Assembly: GCA_016710635.1 (NCBI GenBank) | Contig: JADJVL010000001.1 | Location: 124,001 to 188,000, forward strand | Direction of reading: 5' to 3' | DNA from: Holophagaceae bacterium | GTDB lineage: Bacteria; Acidobacteriota; Holophagae; Holophagales; Holophagaceae | DNA: 64,000 nucleotides | Part shown: piece by piece, positions 17,901 through 25,269 of the stretch | Position numbering within the stretch: position 1 is the first letter of the stretch | Layout of the letters: each line of letters starts with the position of its first letter | Program-made: the position numbers and the translations under genes | Notes under the pieces: model-generated | Told to the model about the DNA's origin: nothing | The model's database searches: none | The model's input: the letters and a program-made list of their open reading frames with translations, nothing else

Positions 17901-18041
17901 AAACGGTTCAAGGAGGACGTCAGCGAGGTCAAGAACGGCCTCGACTGCGGCATCGGCATCGAGGGTTGGAACGACCTGAAGGAAGGCGACATTCTCGAGT
18001 TCTTCACCATGGAAAAGGTCATCGCCACCAGCCTCAGCTAA
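14973..18041 (+). CDS. infB: Translation initiation factor IF-2 with long low-complexity N-terminus
   Basis: 1022 aa, longer than most IF-2. The GTPase that delivers initiator tRNA to the 30S subunit and promotes subunit joining. IF2 N-terminal module at 1-50 (LGVSNQTVIEALEKRLGI), then a 350-residue Ala/Pro/Gly-rich linker with an RPGGPG array, a second IF2N module (VTIKELAEKCNRAAKDVMAK, around 430-480), G1 GHVDHGKT at 525-532, G3 DTPGHEAF, G4 NKVD, then domains II-IV ending ILEFFTMEKVIATSLS. The linker contains a duplicated block: residues 142-173 and 281-311 share GFS(K/R)L, S.TP and ARYIQLPQA. Last gene before a strong terminator. Confidence 0.98.
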   Translation: MLRINQFAKELGVSNQTVIEALEKRLGIPGKSHSSNLSEDQASQLRRALDPKNKGGEEAPLALHRPTGGVKIVKAAPEAPAPEPPRAEPKPPPVLVKKAEAAPPAPAPEPRPEPTPVAESAAPAEPAPAAKAATVAPPPAQDPGFSKLRVSQTPAAAPAKSQEPARYIQLPQAKQPGLRPEPGAKTVIQRAALPAAPQPATAAPAVPGAPAATGAAAAAPGAKSSTVLPRPAQIQRSGMPAQERKVLPMAANTGKGEVRHEPSPTARRLSALPSMSQLQPDQGFSRLKMSDTPPPAPRAQSPARYIQLPQARPAGSGPSRPGGPGGPSRPGGPGSRPGGPGARPGGPGSRPGGPGSRPGGPGGRPGFGGGRPGMAPAGPIDPNSQKGPGRGAHAGGKKKKGGYTKEQQEMDLKLRQPRSRAQMIATEFVEDEIGIVMLSEGVTIKELAEKCNRAAKDVMAKLLHRGIFATINQPLDTELAKEIAREFGFLADIVTFEEDVQISSDESGDVQGEKLPRPPVVTIMGHVDHGKTSLLDAIRTTKVAAGEAGGITQHIGAYHVDVKDKNTGAMRQIVFLDTPGHEAFTKMRARGAKVTDIAILVVAADDGVMPQTVESINHAKAADVPLLVAVNKVDKPGANPDKVQQMLLQHNVQTEAYGGNVPAVNVSAKTKVGLDELLETILLMADMKELTAVYDCPAAGSIIEGRLDKGRGAVATVLVQRGTLRQGEIFVAGATMGRVRAMFDDRGERIEEATASMAVQILGFEEVPVSGDNFQIVENEAKARIIVGFRQEKNKAAALAKQRVTLENIFSTMKEGLIKELPLIIKGDTQGSVESLVGQLEKLSTDKVRTRIIHSAVGTVTENDVLLAEASKAIIIAFHTKAERKTEEMAQEEGVDIRFHDIIYKVTEEIEAAMVGLLDATEKETIQGQAEIRQIFKIGRTAIAGCFVTEGKIQRAYKVRVKRGEDLLFTGALHSLKRFKEDVSEVKNGLDCGIGIEGWNDLKEGDILEFFTMEKVIATSLS
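15930..16091 (+). repeat. RPGGPG-coding repeat in infB linker
   Basis: Tandem units of RPGGPG with Ser, Ala or Gly between them (about seven copies, ending GGRPG). The codons vary, which argues that the peptide rather than the DNA is conserved. Likely a flexible, basic, RNA-facing linker. Confidence 0.85.
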
Positions 18042-18056
18042 GGACTGCAAGCCCCC

Positions 18057-18092
18057 AAAAAAGGCCGTTCCAGTCCTCGGAACGGCCTTTTC
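18057..18092 (+). terminator. Intrinsic terminator of rimP-nusA-infB
   Basis: AAAA + AAGGCCGTTC (18061-18070), 9-nt loop, GAACGGCCTT (18080-18089), TT. Perfect 10-bp stem 20 bp after the infB stop. Confidence 0.9.
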
Positions 18093-18172
18093 TCTAGGTG
18101 CCTACCGAGGGTCCGCTGTGATCCCCGTCACGAGCCGGCAATCGGATCCTTAGGGTTCGCCTTGGAGGACCC

Positions 18173-19279
18173 ATGTCCGCTCCCAGCTTTGCCCTATCCG
18201 CCGTCGAGCGCCAGGAAGCCACGAACCCTCTCGGGCTGATCCGCATCGACCATTTCCAGATGACCGGCTCCCTGGAGCGCCTGGAGAACCTCTACCGCCG
18301 GGTCGGCTTCGCCCGGGTGGCCACCGGAAAGGCGCCCTGGGGCCGGGCGACCCATTTGCACCAGAACCGGATGGACATCCTGATCTTCGATGCCGATGGC
18401 AACCATCCGGCGGGCCGCTACTTCCAGGCCCACGGCGAGGGCGTTTGCGCCCTCAACTTCGAGGTCGAGAACCTGGAGGCGGCCCTGGCGGCGGCCGTGG
18501 CCCGGGGCGCCGAAGTCCGGATGCAGCCCGAGACCCACACCTTCGACGACGGCCATCTGAAGATCGCCGCCATCCAGGGCTTCGGGGACGTGTGGAACTA
18601 CCTGATCGAGCGCCGGGGCACCCAGGAGATCTTCTGGCCCGGGCTCGAACCCGATCCGGCTCCCGCCATGTGCGAGCCAGGCCTGGTGCGGGTGGACCAC
18701 CTCACCAACAACGTGGGCCCCGGCGAGATGGAGCGGTGGGTGGAGTTCTACGGCCGCATCTACGGCTTCGTGGTCACCCGCGAGTTCCACATCCGCGGCG
18801 CCCTTGGGACCGGGTTGGATTCAAAGGTCGTCCAGAGCGCCAACAACCGGGTGATCATCCCCATCAACCAGCCTACGGACGAGCGCAGCCAGATCCAGGA
18901 GTACATCCAGCGCCACAAGGGCCCCGGCGTGCAGCACATCGCCATGTCCACCAACGACATCGAGAAGACGCTACGCACCCTCCAGGGCCAGGGCTTCAAG
19001 TTCCTCCGCGTCCCCGACACCTACTACGAGCTGCTGCCCGGCCGCATCGAGAAGGGCGGCTACACGGTGCGGGAGAGCCTCGATACCGTGAAGGAAGTGG
19101 GCGTCCAGATCGACGGCGACGAGACCGGCTACCTGCTGCAGATCTTCACCGAGGACCAGATCGGTCCCCTGTTTTTCGAGGTCATTCAGCGGCGGGGCAA
19201 TATGGGCTTTGGCGAAGGGAACTTCCAAGCCCTTTACGACTCCATCGAACTCGACCAGAAGCGCCGCGGCGTGATCTGA
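18173..19279 (+). CDS. hppD: 4-Hydroxyphenylpyruvate dioxygenase
   Basis: 368 aa. Non-heme Fe(II) enzyme that turns 4-hydroxyphenylpyruvate plus O2 into homogentisate and CO2 in tyrosine breakdown. The metal triad is in place: His176 (VRVDHLTNN), His255 (GPGVQHIAMST) and Glu336 (GPLFFEVIQRRGN). RIDHFQM marks the N-terminal vicinal-oxygen-chelate domain. GGAGG stands 6 nt before ATG 18173. No homogentisate dioxygenase gene is in the window, so the fate of the product (degradation, plastoquinone-like or pyomelanin use) is open. It implies oxygen-dependent metabolism. Confidence 0.95.
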   Translation: MSAPSFALSAVERQEATNPLGLIRIDHFQMTGSLERLENLYRRVGFARVATGKAPWGRATHLHQNRMDILIFDADGNHPAGRYFQAHGEGVCALNFEVENLEAALAAAVARGAEVRMQPETHTFDDGHLKIAAIQGFGDVWNYLIERRGTQEIFWPGLEPDPAPAMCEPGLVRVDHLTNNVGPGEMERWVEFYGRIYGFVVTREFHIRGALGTGLDSKVVQSANNRVIIPINQPTDERSQIQEYIQRHKGPGVQHIAMSTNDIEKTLRTLQGQGFKFLRVPDTYYELLPGRIEKGGYTVRESLDTVKEVGVQIDGDETGYLLQIFTEDQIGPLFFEVIQRRGNMGFGEGNFQALYDSIELDQKRRGVI

Positions 19280-19282
19280 CCG

Positions 19283-19753
19283 CTACCCCTTCAGCCGCCG
19301 GATCAGCTGGATCTGCCCGGCGTGGTGCAGGTCGTGGGCGGCCACGCCGGCGAGCAGGGTGAAGGCCGTATCCCGGCGTCCCGGGGTCGGCAGGGTCAAG
19401 TCCTGGGGACGGAGCCTTCCCGCCGCGGCGATCAGTTGGGTGTGGAAGGCGTCCAGGCGCAGCAGGTCCGCCTTCCAGTCGGCTTCGCCCAGGGGGCCTT
19501 CGCGCAGAAAGAAATTGCTGCCCCGCTCGCCGAAGGCGTGGCCGGCTTCGGGCTCCAGGGCCTTGAGGGCGATGTACTTCCAGTAGGCGGCGTGGGTGGC
19601 CAGTTCCCAGGGATTGGGGCGCTCAGGGCCCGGGCGCCACAGCCGGGTCTCCGGGGGGAGGGCTCGCAGGGTGCCCCGGAGGTTCGTCCCGTGCCAGGAC
19701 TTCTTCCGGTAGGCCCGCTCCAGGGTCTCGATCAGGACTTCCACAGCCTCCAT
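19283..19753 (-). CDS. DinB/YfiT-superfamily metal-dependent protein
   Basis: 156 aa, four-helix-bundle family. The His ligands are seen in WELATHAAYWKYIALKAL and in the C-terminal AAHDLHHAGQIQLIRRLKG, the usual third motif of the superfamily. Members include bacillithiol and mycothiol S-transferases and damage-inducible proteins of unknown role. The start at 19753 has AGGAGG 7 nt upstream (CCAGGAGGTGCCCGC); a longer frame exists but has no family similarity. It converges on hppD with a 3-bp gap. Confidence 0.8.
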   Translation of the reverse strand: MEAVEVLIETLERAYRKKSWHGTNLRGTLRALPPETRLWRPGPERPNPWELATHAAYWKYIALKALEPEAGHAFGERGSNFFLREGPLGEADWKADLLRLDAFHTQLIAAAGRLRPQDLTLPTPGRRDTAFTLLAGVAAHDLHHAGQIQLIRRLKG

Positions 19754-19801
19754 GCGGGCACCTCCTGGGGCTTCCGGCCACCCGGATGTTAAGGTGAACA
19801 C

Positions 19802-20212
19802 ATGCTGAAGCGCTCCTCCCATTCGCGCGCCCAGGGCTTCACGCTCCTGGAACTGCTCGTGGTGATGACCATCCTGGCCCTCCTGGCCTCGGTGGGCGTG
19901 GTGGGCGTCCGCCACCACACGAAGGTGGCCAAGGAGTCGGTGCTCAAGGAGAACCTTTTCCAGATCACCCATGCCCTGGAGCAGCACCGGGCCGACCGGG
20001 GCAAGTATCCCGCTGCCCTTTCCCGGCTTCGGGAACTGGGCTACATCCGGGAAGTGCCCATCGACCCCATGACCGGCTCCCGGGACACCTGGCTGACGGA
20101 ACTGGAAGCTCCCGACCCCGACCAGCCCGATGGGGATGCGGGCATCTACAAGGTGCGCAGCGCGTCCACCGACATCGGTACCAACGGGATCCCCTACAAC
20201 GAATGGCAGTGA
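19802..20212 (+). CDS. Type II secretion/type IV pilus-like pseudopilin (GspG group)
   Basis: 136 aa. Short basic leader, then the prepilin-peptidase site G|FTLLELLVVMTILALLAS with Glu5, followed by a single N-terminal helix and a compact domain with RADRGKYPAALSRLRELGYI and VPIDPMTGSRDTW, typical of GspG-like major pseudopilins. It is processed at the inner membrane and assembled into a pseudopilus. No other secretion genes are adjacent, so it is an orphan here. Confidence 0.88.
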   Translation: MLKRSSHSRAQGFTLLELLVVMTILALLASVGVVGVRHHTKVAKESVLKENLFQITHALEQHRADRGKYPAALSRLRELGYIREVPIDPMTGSRDTWLTELEAPDPDQPDGDAGIYKVRSASTDIGTNGIPYNEWQ

Positions 20213-20221
20213 GCCTCGGGG

Positions 20222-20635
20222 ATGGCCGCCGCTGACGCCCCGTTACGGCCGCCGTCCGTGAAGGTGAGCATCCTGGCCGCGGAGCTGGCGGTGGTGCGGC
20301 TCGCCCAGACCGACGAGATACCGGACTGGGCCCGCCACGGTGCCTTTGCCAGCGCCACGCGGACCGGGAACGAGCTGTCCCTGGTCTGCGAGTTCGAGCG
20401 GGTGCCCGAAGGCCAGCGCCGGGAAGGTCCCTTCCGCGCCTTCGAGGTGGCGGGACCCCTGGACTTCGCCCTCACGGGCATCCTGTCGGCCCTGCTCGCG
20501 CCCCTCGCTGAGGCGGGCATCAGCATTTTCGCCGTGTCCACCTTCGATACGGACTACGTCCTGGTGAAGGCCGACCGCCTGGAAGCCGCCGTCGCCGTGC
20601 TGCGGGCGGCCGGTCATGAGATTCTGGCGGGATGA
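20222..20635 (+). CDS. ACT-domain protein (CASTOR/ACT_7-like)
   Basis: 137 aa. The C-terminal half has GPLDFALTGILSALLAPLAE, AGISIFAVSTFDTDYVLVKA and DRLEAAVAVLRAAGH, a pattern of small stand-alone ACT proteins that bind amino acids. The N-terminal half (VKVSILAAELAVVRL) is the matching first strand unit. Probably a small-molecule sensor or of unknown role. The next gene overlaps its stop by ATGA, so the two are co-translated. Confidence 0.7.
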   Translation: MAAADAPLRPPSVKVSILAAELAVVRLAQTDEIPDWARHGAFASATRTGNELSLVCEFERVPEGQRREGPFRAFEVAGPLDFALTGILSALLAPLAEAGISIFAVSTFDTDYVLVKADRLEAAVAVLRAAGHEILAG

Positions 20636-21159
20636 AGCTCCGCACCCTCGACGCCATCGCCCTCGCCCTGCTGCTCCTCTGGACCGGCATGGCCCTCGAC
20701 TTCGCGGGCCTCGCCGCCCCGGCCCTCTTCAAGGTGCTCCCCAGCCGCGACCTCTCCGGCCAGGTGGTCTCGGCCATCCTCCCGCGCCTGGACTATGCGG
20801 CCTTCGGAGCCTTCGGGGTGGCCCTGGCCCTTTCCTACGGCGGGCGCTGGCTCCAGGAGATCGGCGACGCCCATCCCATCGGCCCCTTGCGGCTCTGGAG
20901 CTTCACGGCCATGGTCGCCCTGCTCCTGACCTTCGCCAGCGCCTTCGTCGTGACCCCCAAGGTCCTCGAGATCCGCAACCGGATGAACGGTCCCATCGAA
21001 TCCTTCCCCAAGGACCACCCCGAGCGCCGCGCCCATGGCAAGGCCCATGGCATTTCGGCCCAGTTCCTCGTGCTCCGCATGCTGCTGGCCCTTGGCCTGG
21101 CCGCGGGCATCGCGAAGCTCCCCGGGGAGAAGGCCGCGAAGGAAGAATCAGAAAGCTGA
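20632..21159 (+). CDS. DUF4149-like four-helix membrane protein
   Basis: 175 aa with about four membrane segments (IALALLLLWTGMALDFAGLA; FGAFGVALALSYGG; FTAMVALLLTFASAFVV; QFLVLRMLLALGLAAGI). The first helix followed by APALFKVLPSRDLSGQVV fits the DUF4149/TMEM205-like family, whose function is unknown. Coupled to the ACT gene by an ATGA overlap. Its 3' end overlaps the convergent hflX end by 12 bp. Confidence 0.65.
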   Translation: MKLRTLDAIALALLLLWTGMALDFAGLAAPALFKVLPSRDLSGQVVSAILPRLDYAAFGAFGVALALSYGGRWLQEIGDAHPIGPLRLWSFTAMVALLLTFASAFVVTPKVLEIRNRMNGPIESFPKDHPERRAHGKAHGISAQFLVLRMLLALGLAAGIAKLPGEKAAKEESES

Positions 21160-22320
21160 GGCTTCCGGCTCCTGATCAGACTCCGCCAGTTCCCACCATT
21201 CGGACTCCCGGGGCTTCGCCGGGCCGGGGATGAGTTCCCGGAGCCACTCCCGGACCTCCTCGATGCCATCCTTCTCCAGGGCATTGGTGAAGGCCGCGTG
21301 GGGGTGCTTCTTCTTCAGGTCGATGCGCCGAGGCCGGGTGAGGCGGTCCGCCTGGTTCAGGACCAGCAGGCGCGGATGGTCGCCGCAGCCTATCTCCCGG
21401 AGGGTCGAGCCCACGACCTTCAGGTGGGCGTCCAGCTCGATGCTCGCCGCGTCCGCCACCACCAGCAGCGCTTCGGCGGTCCGAACCTCGCCCAGGGTCG
21501 AACGGAAGGCCGCGACGAGCTGATGGGGCAGCTTGCGGATGAAGCCCACCGTGTCGCTGATGAGAGCCTGCTTGGGCTTGCCGGTTTCGTCATCGGCACC
21601 GAGCCAGGCCTTCCGCGTGGTGGTGTCCAGGGTGGCGAAGAGCATGTCCTTGGGTTCCCCCGCGCCGGTCAGCGCCCGCAGGAGGGAGGTCTTGCCGGCG
21701 TTGGTGTAGCCCACCAGGGCGATGCGGGGCATGCCCTCCACCCGGCCCTGGCGCTGGGTCTCCCGCACCTGCTCCAGGTGCACCAGCTCCTTCTTCAGCT
21801 GGGAGATGCGCTGCCGGGTCATGCGGCGGTCCACTTCGATCTGGGTCTCGCCGGGGCCGCCCCGCAGCCCCACACCGCCGCCCTGGCGCTCCAGATGGGT
21901 CCAGGCGCCCTTGAGGCGCGGCAGCTCGTACTCGTAGCGCGCGAGCTCCACCTGGGCCCGGGCCTCCCGGGTCTGGGCCCGCTGCTCGAAGATGGACAGG
22001 ATCAGTCCGGTGCGCTCCAGGCAGCCCAGGCCCGTGGCCTTCTCGATGTTGCGGGTCTGGCTGCCGCTCAGGTCGTCGTCGCAGATGAGCAGCGTGGCCC
22101 CGGCGGCCTTGGCTTCCTCGGACGCCATCTCCAGCTGCCCTTTGCCGTAGAAGCTGCGGGCCTCCGTGGCCGCGCGCTTGAGCTTCTTCTGCCCCACGGG
22201 CTCCAGGCCCGCGGCCCTGGCGAGCTCGGCCAGCTCCTTCAGGTGGATCTCGACGTCGCGCTCCGCATCGTCGGGGCCCTGGCGGGCGAGGAGGAAGCAG
22301 CGGGTCGGGAGTTCGGTCAT
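21148..22320 (-). CDS. hflX: Ribosome-associated GTPase HflX
   Basis: 390 aa. N-terminal nucleotide-binding HflX domain (RSFYGKGQLEMASEEAKA, LLICDDDLSGSQTRNIE), then the signature GGPGETQIEVDRRMTRQRI and a coiled region, then the G domain with Walker A GYTNAGKTSLLRAL, switch LFATLDTT, G3 DTVGFIRKLPHQLVAAFRST and NQAD as the G4 equivalent. HflX splits stalled or hibernating 70S ribosomes. The start at 22320 (MTELPTRCFLLARQ) fits the family N-terminus; upstream extension overlaps the divergent gene. Confidence 0.95.
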   Translation of the reverse strand: MTELPTRCFLLARQGPDDAERDVEIHLKELAELARAAGLEPVGQKKLKRAATEARSFYGKGQLEMASEEAKAAGATLLICDDDLSGSQTRNIEKATGLGCLERTGLILSIFEQRAQTREARAQVELARYEYELPRLKGAWTHLERQGGGVGLRGGPGETQIEVDRRMTRQRISQLKKELVHLEQVRETQRQGRVEGMPRIALVGYTNAGKTSLLRALTGAGEPKDMLFATLDTTTRKAWLGADDETGKPKQALISDTVGFIRKLPHQLVAAFRSTLGEVRTAEALLVVADAASIELDAHLKVVGSTLREIGCGDHPRLLVLNQADRLTRPRRIDLKKKHPHAAFTNALEKDGIEEVREWLRELIPGPAKPRESEWWELAESDQEPEASAF

Positions 22321-22383
22321 TCCTTCCAGGTAGCGGAAGGCACAGGGAATCCTGGCTACGCTCGAGTCCATGGTGCGCGCTTC

Positions 22384-23181
22384 GTGAATCCCCTGGCCCT
22401 CAGGCTGGCCGCCGAGCTGGGCGGGACGCTGCTGTCCGGCCCCGCCCCCGGCCTGGAATTGCTGGCCATCGAGCGCATCCAGGCCCACGGCCTGCCCCAG
22501 ATCCTCGTCGCCGCGGGCCATGCGGGCGATCTGCTGGAACCCCTCGCGGCGATCGCAGTGGTGCAGGAGCGCGGCATCGCGGTGAACCTCGTGGCAGTCC
22601 TGCCGCTGCCGGGGACCGATCTGGAGGCGGCCTTCCAATGCCACCGGCGGCGCCTGGGCGCCCTTCTCTGCGCCCTGGATGCCGGGCTGCCCTGGCTCGA
22701 GGGCTGTCCCATGCTGGCCAAGCGCTTGCCGGGTCGGCTCTGGTCCGCCAAGCCGCTGGAGTTGGCCAAGGCGCCCTGGTCGCCCCTTGAGAAGGCGGAG
22801 CTGAAGGCCTTTCTGCCGGCATGGGACAAGGCCCGAAGGCGGTCCGCCTTCCGGCGGCCGGAGTGGGTGGCCACCGGAGACGGCTTTGAAGTGGACCTGT
22901 GGCCCGGGGTCGAAGCGCCGCCGGGCGCCGAACTCCGCGTCCGGCCCTTGATCCTGCCCACCGCCACGCCGGTGGTGGACGAGCTGCGTTCGGCCCTGCG
23001 TTCCGCCACGGGGCAGGCGATCCCGCTCCTGCCCATGCCCGGCGATCCCTCCCGCCTCCACGCGTTGCGGATCCTCAGCCCCCATGCCGCCGCCTTCCGG
23101 GGCCCGGAAAGCGCCTGGCGCCTCGCCTTCGAAAAGCTCGCGGCCCTGCCTGCCCCGCCGCACTTCTGCGCGCGGTGCTGA
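22384..23181 (+). CDS. Unrecognised protein, 265 aa
   Basis: I do not recognise it. The frame is clearly coding (GC-rich third positions, reaching 23181) and has an apparent GTG start at 22384 giving MNPLALRLAAELGG; no ribosome-binding site is visible and no earlier start fits without overlapping hflX. Soluble, Leu/Ala-rich, with QILVAAGHAGDLLEPLAAIA and GIAVNLVAVLPLPGTDLEA, a Rossmann-like look, and a Trp/Pro-rich centre (LPGRLWSAKPLELAKAPWSP). Two Cys sit at the end (HFCARC). Divergent from hflX across 63 bp. Confidence 0.6.
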   Translation: MNPLALRLAAELGGTLLSGPAPGLELLAIERIQAHGLPQILVAAGHAGDLLEPLAAIAVVQERGIAVNLVAVLPLPGTDLEAAFQCHRRRLGALLCALDAGLPWLEGCPMLAKRLPGRLWSAKPLELAKAPWSPLEKAELKAFLPAWDKARRRSAFRRPEWVATGDGFEVDLWPGVEAPPGAELRVRPLILPTATPVVDELRSALRSATGQAIPLLPMPGDPSRLHALRILSPHAAAFRGPESAWRLAFEKLAALPAPPHFCARC

Positions 23182-23234
23182 AGGCCCCCCGGAACCTCCG
23201 CCGGCGGTGGCGCCACTGAAGGGCGGAGTCCGCC

Positions 23235-23753
23235 ATGCATCCTTACGCGCCGCCGCAGGCGCCCCTCCTGCGCCCAGATCCCGTCTTCGAACTGCGCCGC
23301 ACCGGCCGGCGCGTCGGAATTGCCGCGGTTTCAGTGGTGGTGCTTCTCGCCACCGCGTGGACCGCCCGGGTCGCGGCGGCGGACACGCGCTTCCTCACGG
23401 TCCACGCCGCCTGCGCCCTGGCGGCCCTGTTCCCGGTCGGCCTCCAGGGCGGTCCCTACGTGGCCTTCCAGGGAGCCGGAACCTGGCTCCGCTGGGGTCT
23501 CGCCGTCGCTAAGGTGACCCTGCTGGGCCTGGCCAGCGCGGGCCTGGGCGTGCTCCTGGGCGGCCGGCTGCTGGCCCTGGAAGGCCATCCCCGGCCCTAC
23601 GCGGATCTCACCCTGGCGGACCCTGCCGCCTGGATCTGGCTGGGCGTGGGCTGCGGCTGTCTCGCGCTGGCCTTCGGAGGCCTGGCGGGCCTCATCCTTC
23701 GGAGCTGCGCCCAGGCGTGGTCGGAGCGCTGGCTGCCGGATTTCCTGGAGTAG
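23235..23753 (+). CDS. Unrecognised membrane protein, 172 aa
   Basis: Three to four hydrophobic segments: VGIAAVSVVVLLATAW, FLTVHAACALAALFPVGL, VAKVTLLGLASAGLGVLLGG and WIWLGVGCGCLALAFGGLAG. The N-terminus MHPYAPPQAPLLRPDP is Pro-rich and cytoplasmic-looking. GGCGGAG precedes the ATG. No domain recognised. The 3' end overlaps the convergent Mpo1-like gene by 62 bp. Confidence 0.6.
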   Translation: MHPYAPPQAPLLRPDPVFELRRTGRRVGIAAVSVVVLLATAWTARVAAADTRFLTVHAACALAALFPVGLQGGPYVAFQGAGTWLRWGLAVAKVTLLGLASAGLGVLLGGRLLALEGHPRPYADLTLADPAAWIWLGVGCGCLALAFGGLAGLILRSCAQAWSERWLPDFLE

Positions 23754-24201
23754 CCGGGTCGGCCACCCAGTCCTTCAGGAAATAGGCCGGGCCGATCAGG
23801 AGCTGGACCAGGTTCGTGGCGAAGCTGGGCTTGTTCTTCTCCCAGAGGGCGTGGCCCGCGAGCTGGAGCACCCAGGCGGGCAGGGCGATGGCGAGCAGGA
23901 CCCACCACGGCAGGAAGTGCGTGCTGGCGGCCAGCAGGGCGCCCACGGGGGCCGCCACGAAGGCGAGCCGGGCGTCATGCGCGGCGTAGAAGGCGAGGAC
24001 CAGGGCGAGCCCGGCCTCGCCCCAGCCCAGGCGCACGCCGAAGAGTTCGCGGTGGCCGGGGATCAGGTTCAGGAAGCCGAGGGTGGTCATCACGATGAGC
24101 GGGATGCACAGGGCATGCGTGCGGTGGGTCATCGGATGGCGGTGGTCCGAGGCGTAGGCCTTGAACCAGCCGCGCATGGCTTCGCTTCTCGCTCCGAGCA
24201 T
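23692..24201 (-). CDS. Mpo1/DUF962-like membrane protein
   Basis: 169 aa. YASDHRHPMTHRTHALCIPL, with its spaced His residues, and LFGVRLGWGEAGLALVLAFY match the DUF962 family, whose yeast member Mpo1 is an iron-dependent 2-hydroxy fatty acid dioxygenase. Several membrane helices follow, ending PSFATNLVQLLIGPAYFLKD. Enzymatic activity here is inferred from family only. The start at 24201 follows GGGGGCG; ATG 24177 (MRGWFKAY) is an alternative that fits the family start equally well. Confidence 0.72.
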   Translation of the reverse strand: MLGARSEAMRGWFKAYASDHRHPMTHRTHALCIPLIVMTTLGFLNLIPGHRELFGVRLGWGEAGLALVLAFYAAHDARLAFVAAPVGALLAASTHFLPWWVLLAIALPAWVLQLAGHALWEKNKPSFATNLVQLLIGPAYFLKDWVADPATPGNPAASAPTTPGRSSEG

Positions 24202-24211
24202 GGCGCCCCCT

Positions 24212-24652
24212 TCACTCCGGCGTGGATACGAACATCTTCGGCGGCAACTCCGCGGAGACAAGTCTCCAGGGCTCGCCGTCAATCCTGAACCGCACCGGCA
24301 ACACCAGCCCCGGCGTGTAGCACCAGAAGGTGGCTTCCGGCGTGCGAAGGAGCCGGCGGTCGGCGCGATGGCTTACGGTCCAGGCCGCGGGCGCCTTTTC
24401 CTTCAGCACCTCGGCGCCGGGCACGACGAGCCGCTCGGGGCCCGTGTGGGTGAGCACGAAGAGACGGGCCCTGGCCTCCTTCCCATCCCCTGGCCCTGGC
24501 CCTGGCGCCAGGGTCACCAGGGCGCGGTGCCCGGCGCCCACCACGGTGAAGTCCACGCGGCGGCCACTGGCCTCGTAAGTCAGCCTGCCTTCGGTCCCCT
24601 GGGCCGCCAGGGCGAGGCAGGCCAGGGCCGTGCAGAGGGCGCGCGCCCTCAT
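24212..24652 (-). CDS. Unrecognised secreted protein, 146 aa
   Basis: Signal peptide MRARALCTALACLALAAQG, then a beta-rich domain of about 125 residues (LTYEASGRRVDFTVVGAGHR, FWCYTPGLVLPVRFRIDGEP). Looks like a small periplasmic protein; no family recognised. It starts 7 bp after the TfoX-like gene on the same strand and may be co-transcribed with it. Confidence 0.6.
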   Translation of the reverse strand: MRARALCTALACLALAAQGTEGRLTYEASGRRVDFTVVGAGHRALVTLAPGPGPGDGKEARARLFVLTHTGPERLVVPGAEVLKEKAPAAWTVSHRADRRLLRTPEATFWCYTPGLVLPVRFRIDGEPWRLVSAELPPKMFVSTPE

Positions 24653-24659
24653 CCGGGAC

Positions 24660-25028
24660 TCATCGCCGCGGGGACTTCGAAGGGGCGGTGATGGCCTGGG
24701 CGTGGGCCCTCTGGATCCAATGGGCCAGGACCTCCCTGTCCTCCAGCAGCGCCATCGGCACCAGGACGGCGTGGGGGAGGGCTCCGCGAGACCGGTCTGG
24801 GAACCAGGGCTCGACCCCCGGCAGGGTCCGCAAGGCCTCCGCATCGCCGGCATCCTGGAAGACGAGGCCCAGGCGCTCCTCCTCCCAGATGAAGGCGAAC
24901 AGGGTCGCGCCGGCAAAGAAGCAGGGGCCGCCGAAGAGGGTACGGCGGGCATAGGGAAGCTCGGCCAGGGCCTCGTCCAGCCGCCCCCGGAGCGCGTCCT
25001 CCACAGGATTGACGCCCTGCCACCGCAT
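24660..25028 (-). CDS. TfoX N-terminal-domain protein
   Basis: 122 aa. RRTLFGGPCFFAGATLFAFI followed by EERLGLVF matches the TfoX N-terminal fold, which in competence regulator TfoX is joined to a second domain; stand-alone forms have unknown function. The segment WFPDRSRGALPHAVLVPMAL and AHWIQRAHAQA completes the fold. Reads with the neighbours on both sides of the minus strand. Confidence 0.72.
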   Translation of the reverse strand: MRWQGVNPVEDALRGRLDEALAELPYARRTLFGGPCFFAGATLFAFIWEEERLGLVFQDAGDAEALRTLPGVEPWFPDRSRGALPHAVLVPMALLEDREVLAHWIQRAHAQAITAPSKSPRR

Positions 25029-25043
25029 CGAGGCTCCTTCCCG

Positions 25044-25259
25044 TCAGTCCTGCCAGGTCACCACGAGCTGGTGCTTCCTGAAGTAGCCCTCCACCCCCGA
25101 CATGTCCGGGAAAGGACCCTGGAACAGCTTGGTATCGTTCATTCCGGAATCAAGGGCTTTGATGATGATGAAGCCGACGCCTTCGGATTCCTGGATCTGG
25201 ACCCACCAGCCCTTGAAGGCGCCTTCCGTGACGTAGCCGGGTTTGCTCAAGGGCAGCAT
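25044..25259 (-). CDS. Small unrecognised protein, 71 aa
   Basis: Begins MLPLSKPGYVTEGAFKGWWV and continues as a mixed alpha/beta sequence with IKALDSGMNDTKLFQGPFPD and FRKHQLVVTWQD. The residue mix and lack of repeats support a real gene, and it fits tightly between lpd (10 bp) and the TfoX-like gene (15 bp). Lower GC than its neighbours. No function can be given. Confidence 0.6.
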   Translation of the reverse strand: MLPLSKPGYVTEGAFKGWWVQIQESEGVGFIIIKALDSGMNDTKLFQGPFPDMSGVEGYFRKHQLVVTWQD

Positions 25260-25269
25260 GGCGCGGGCC

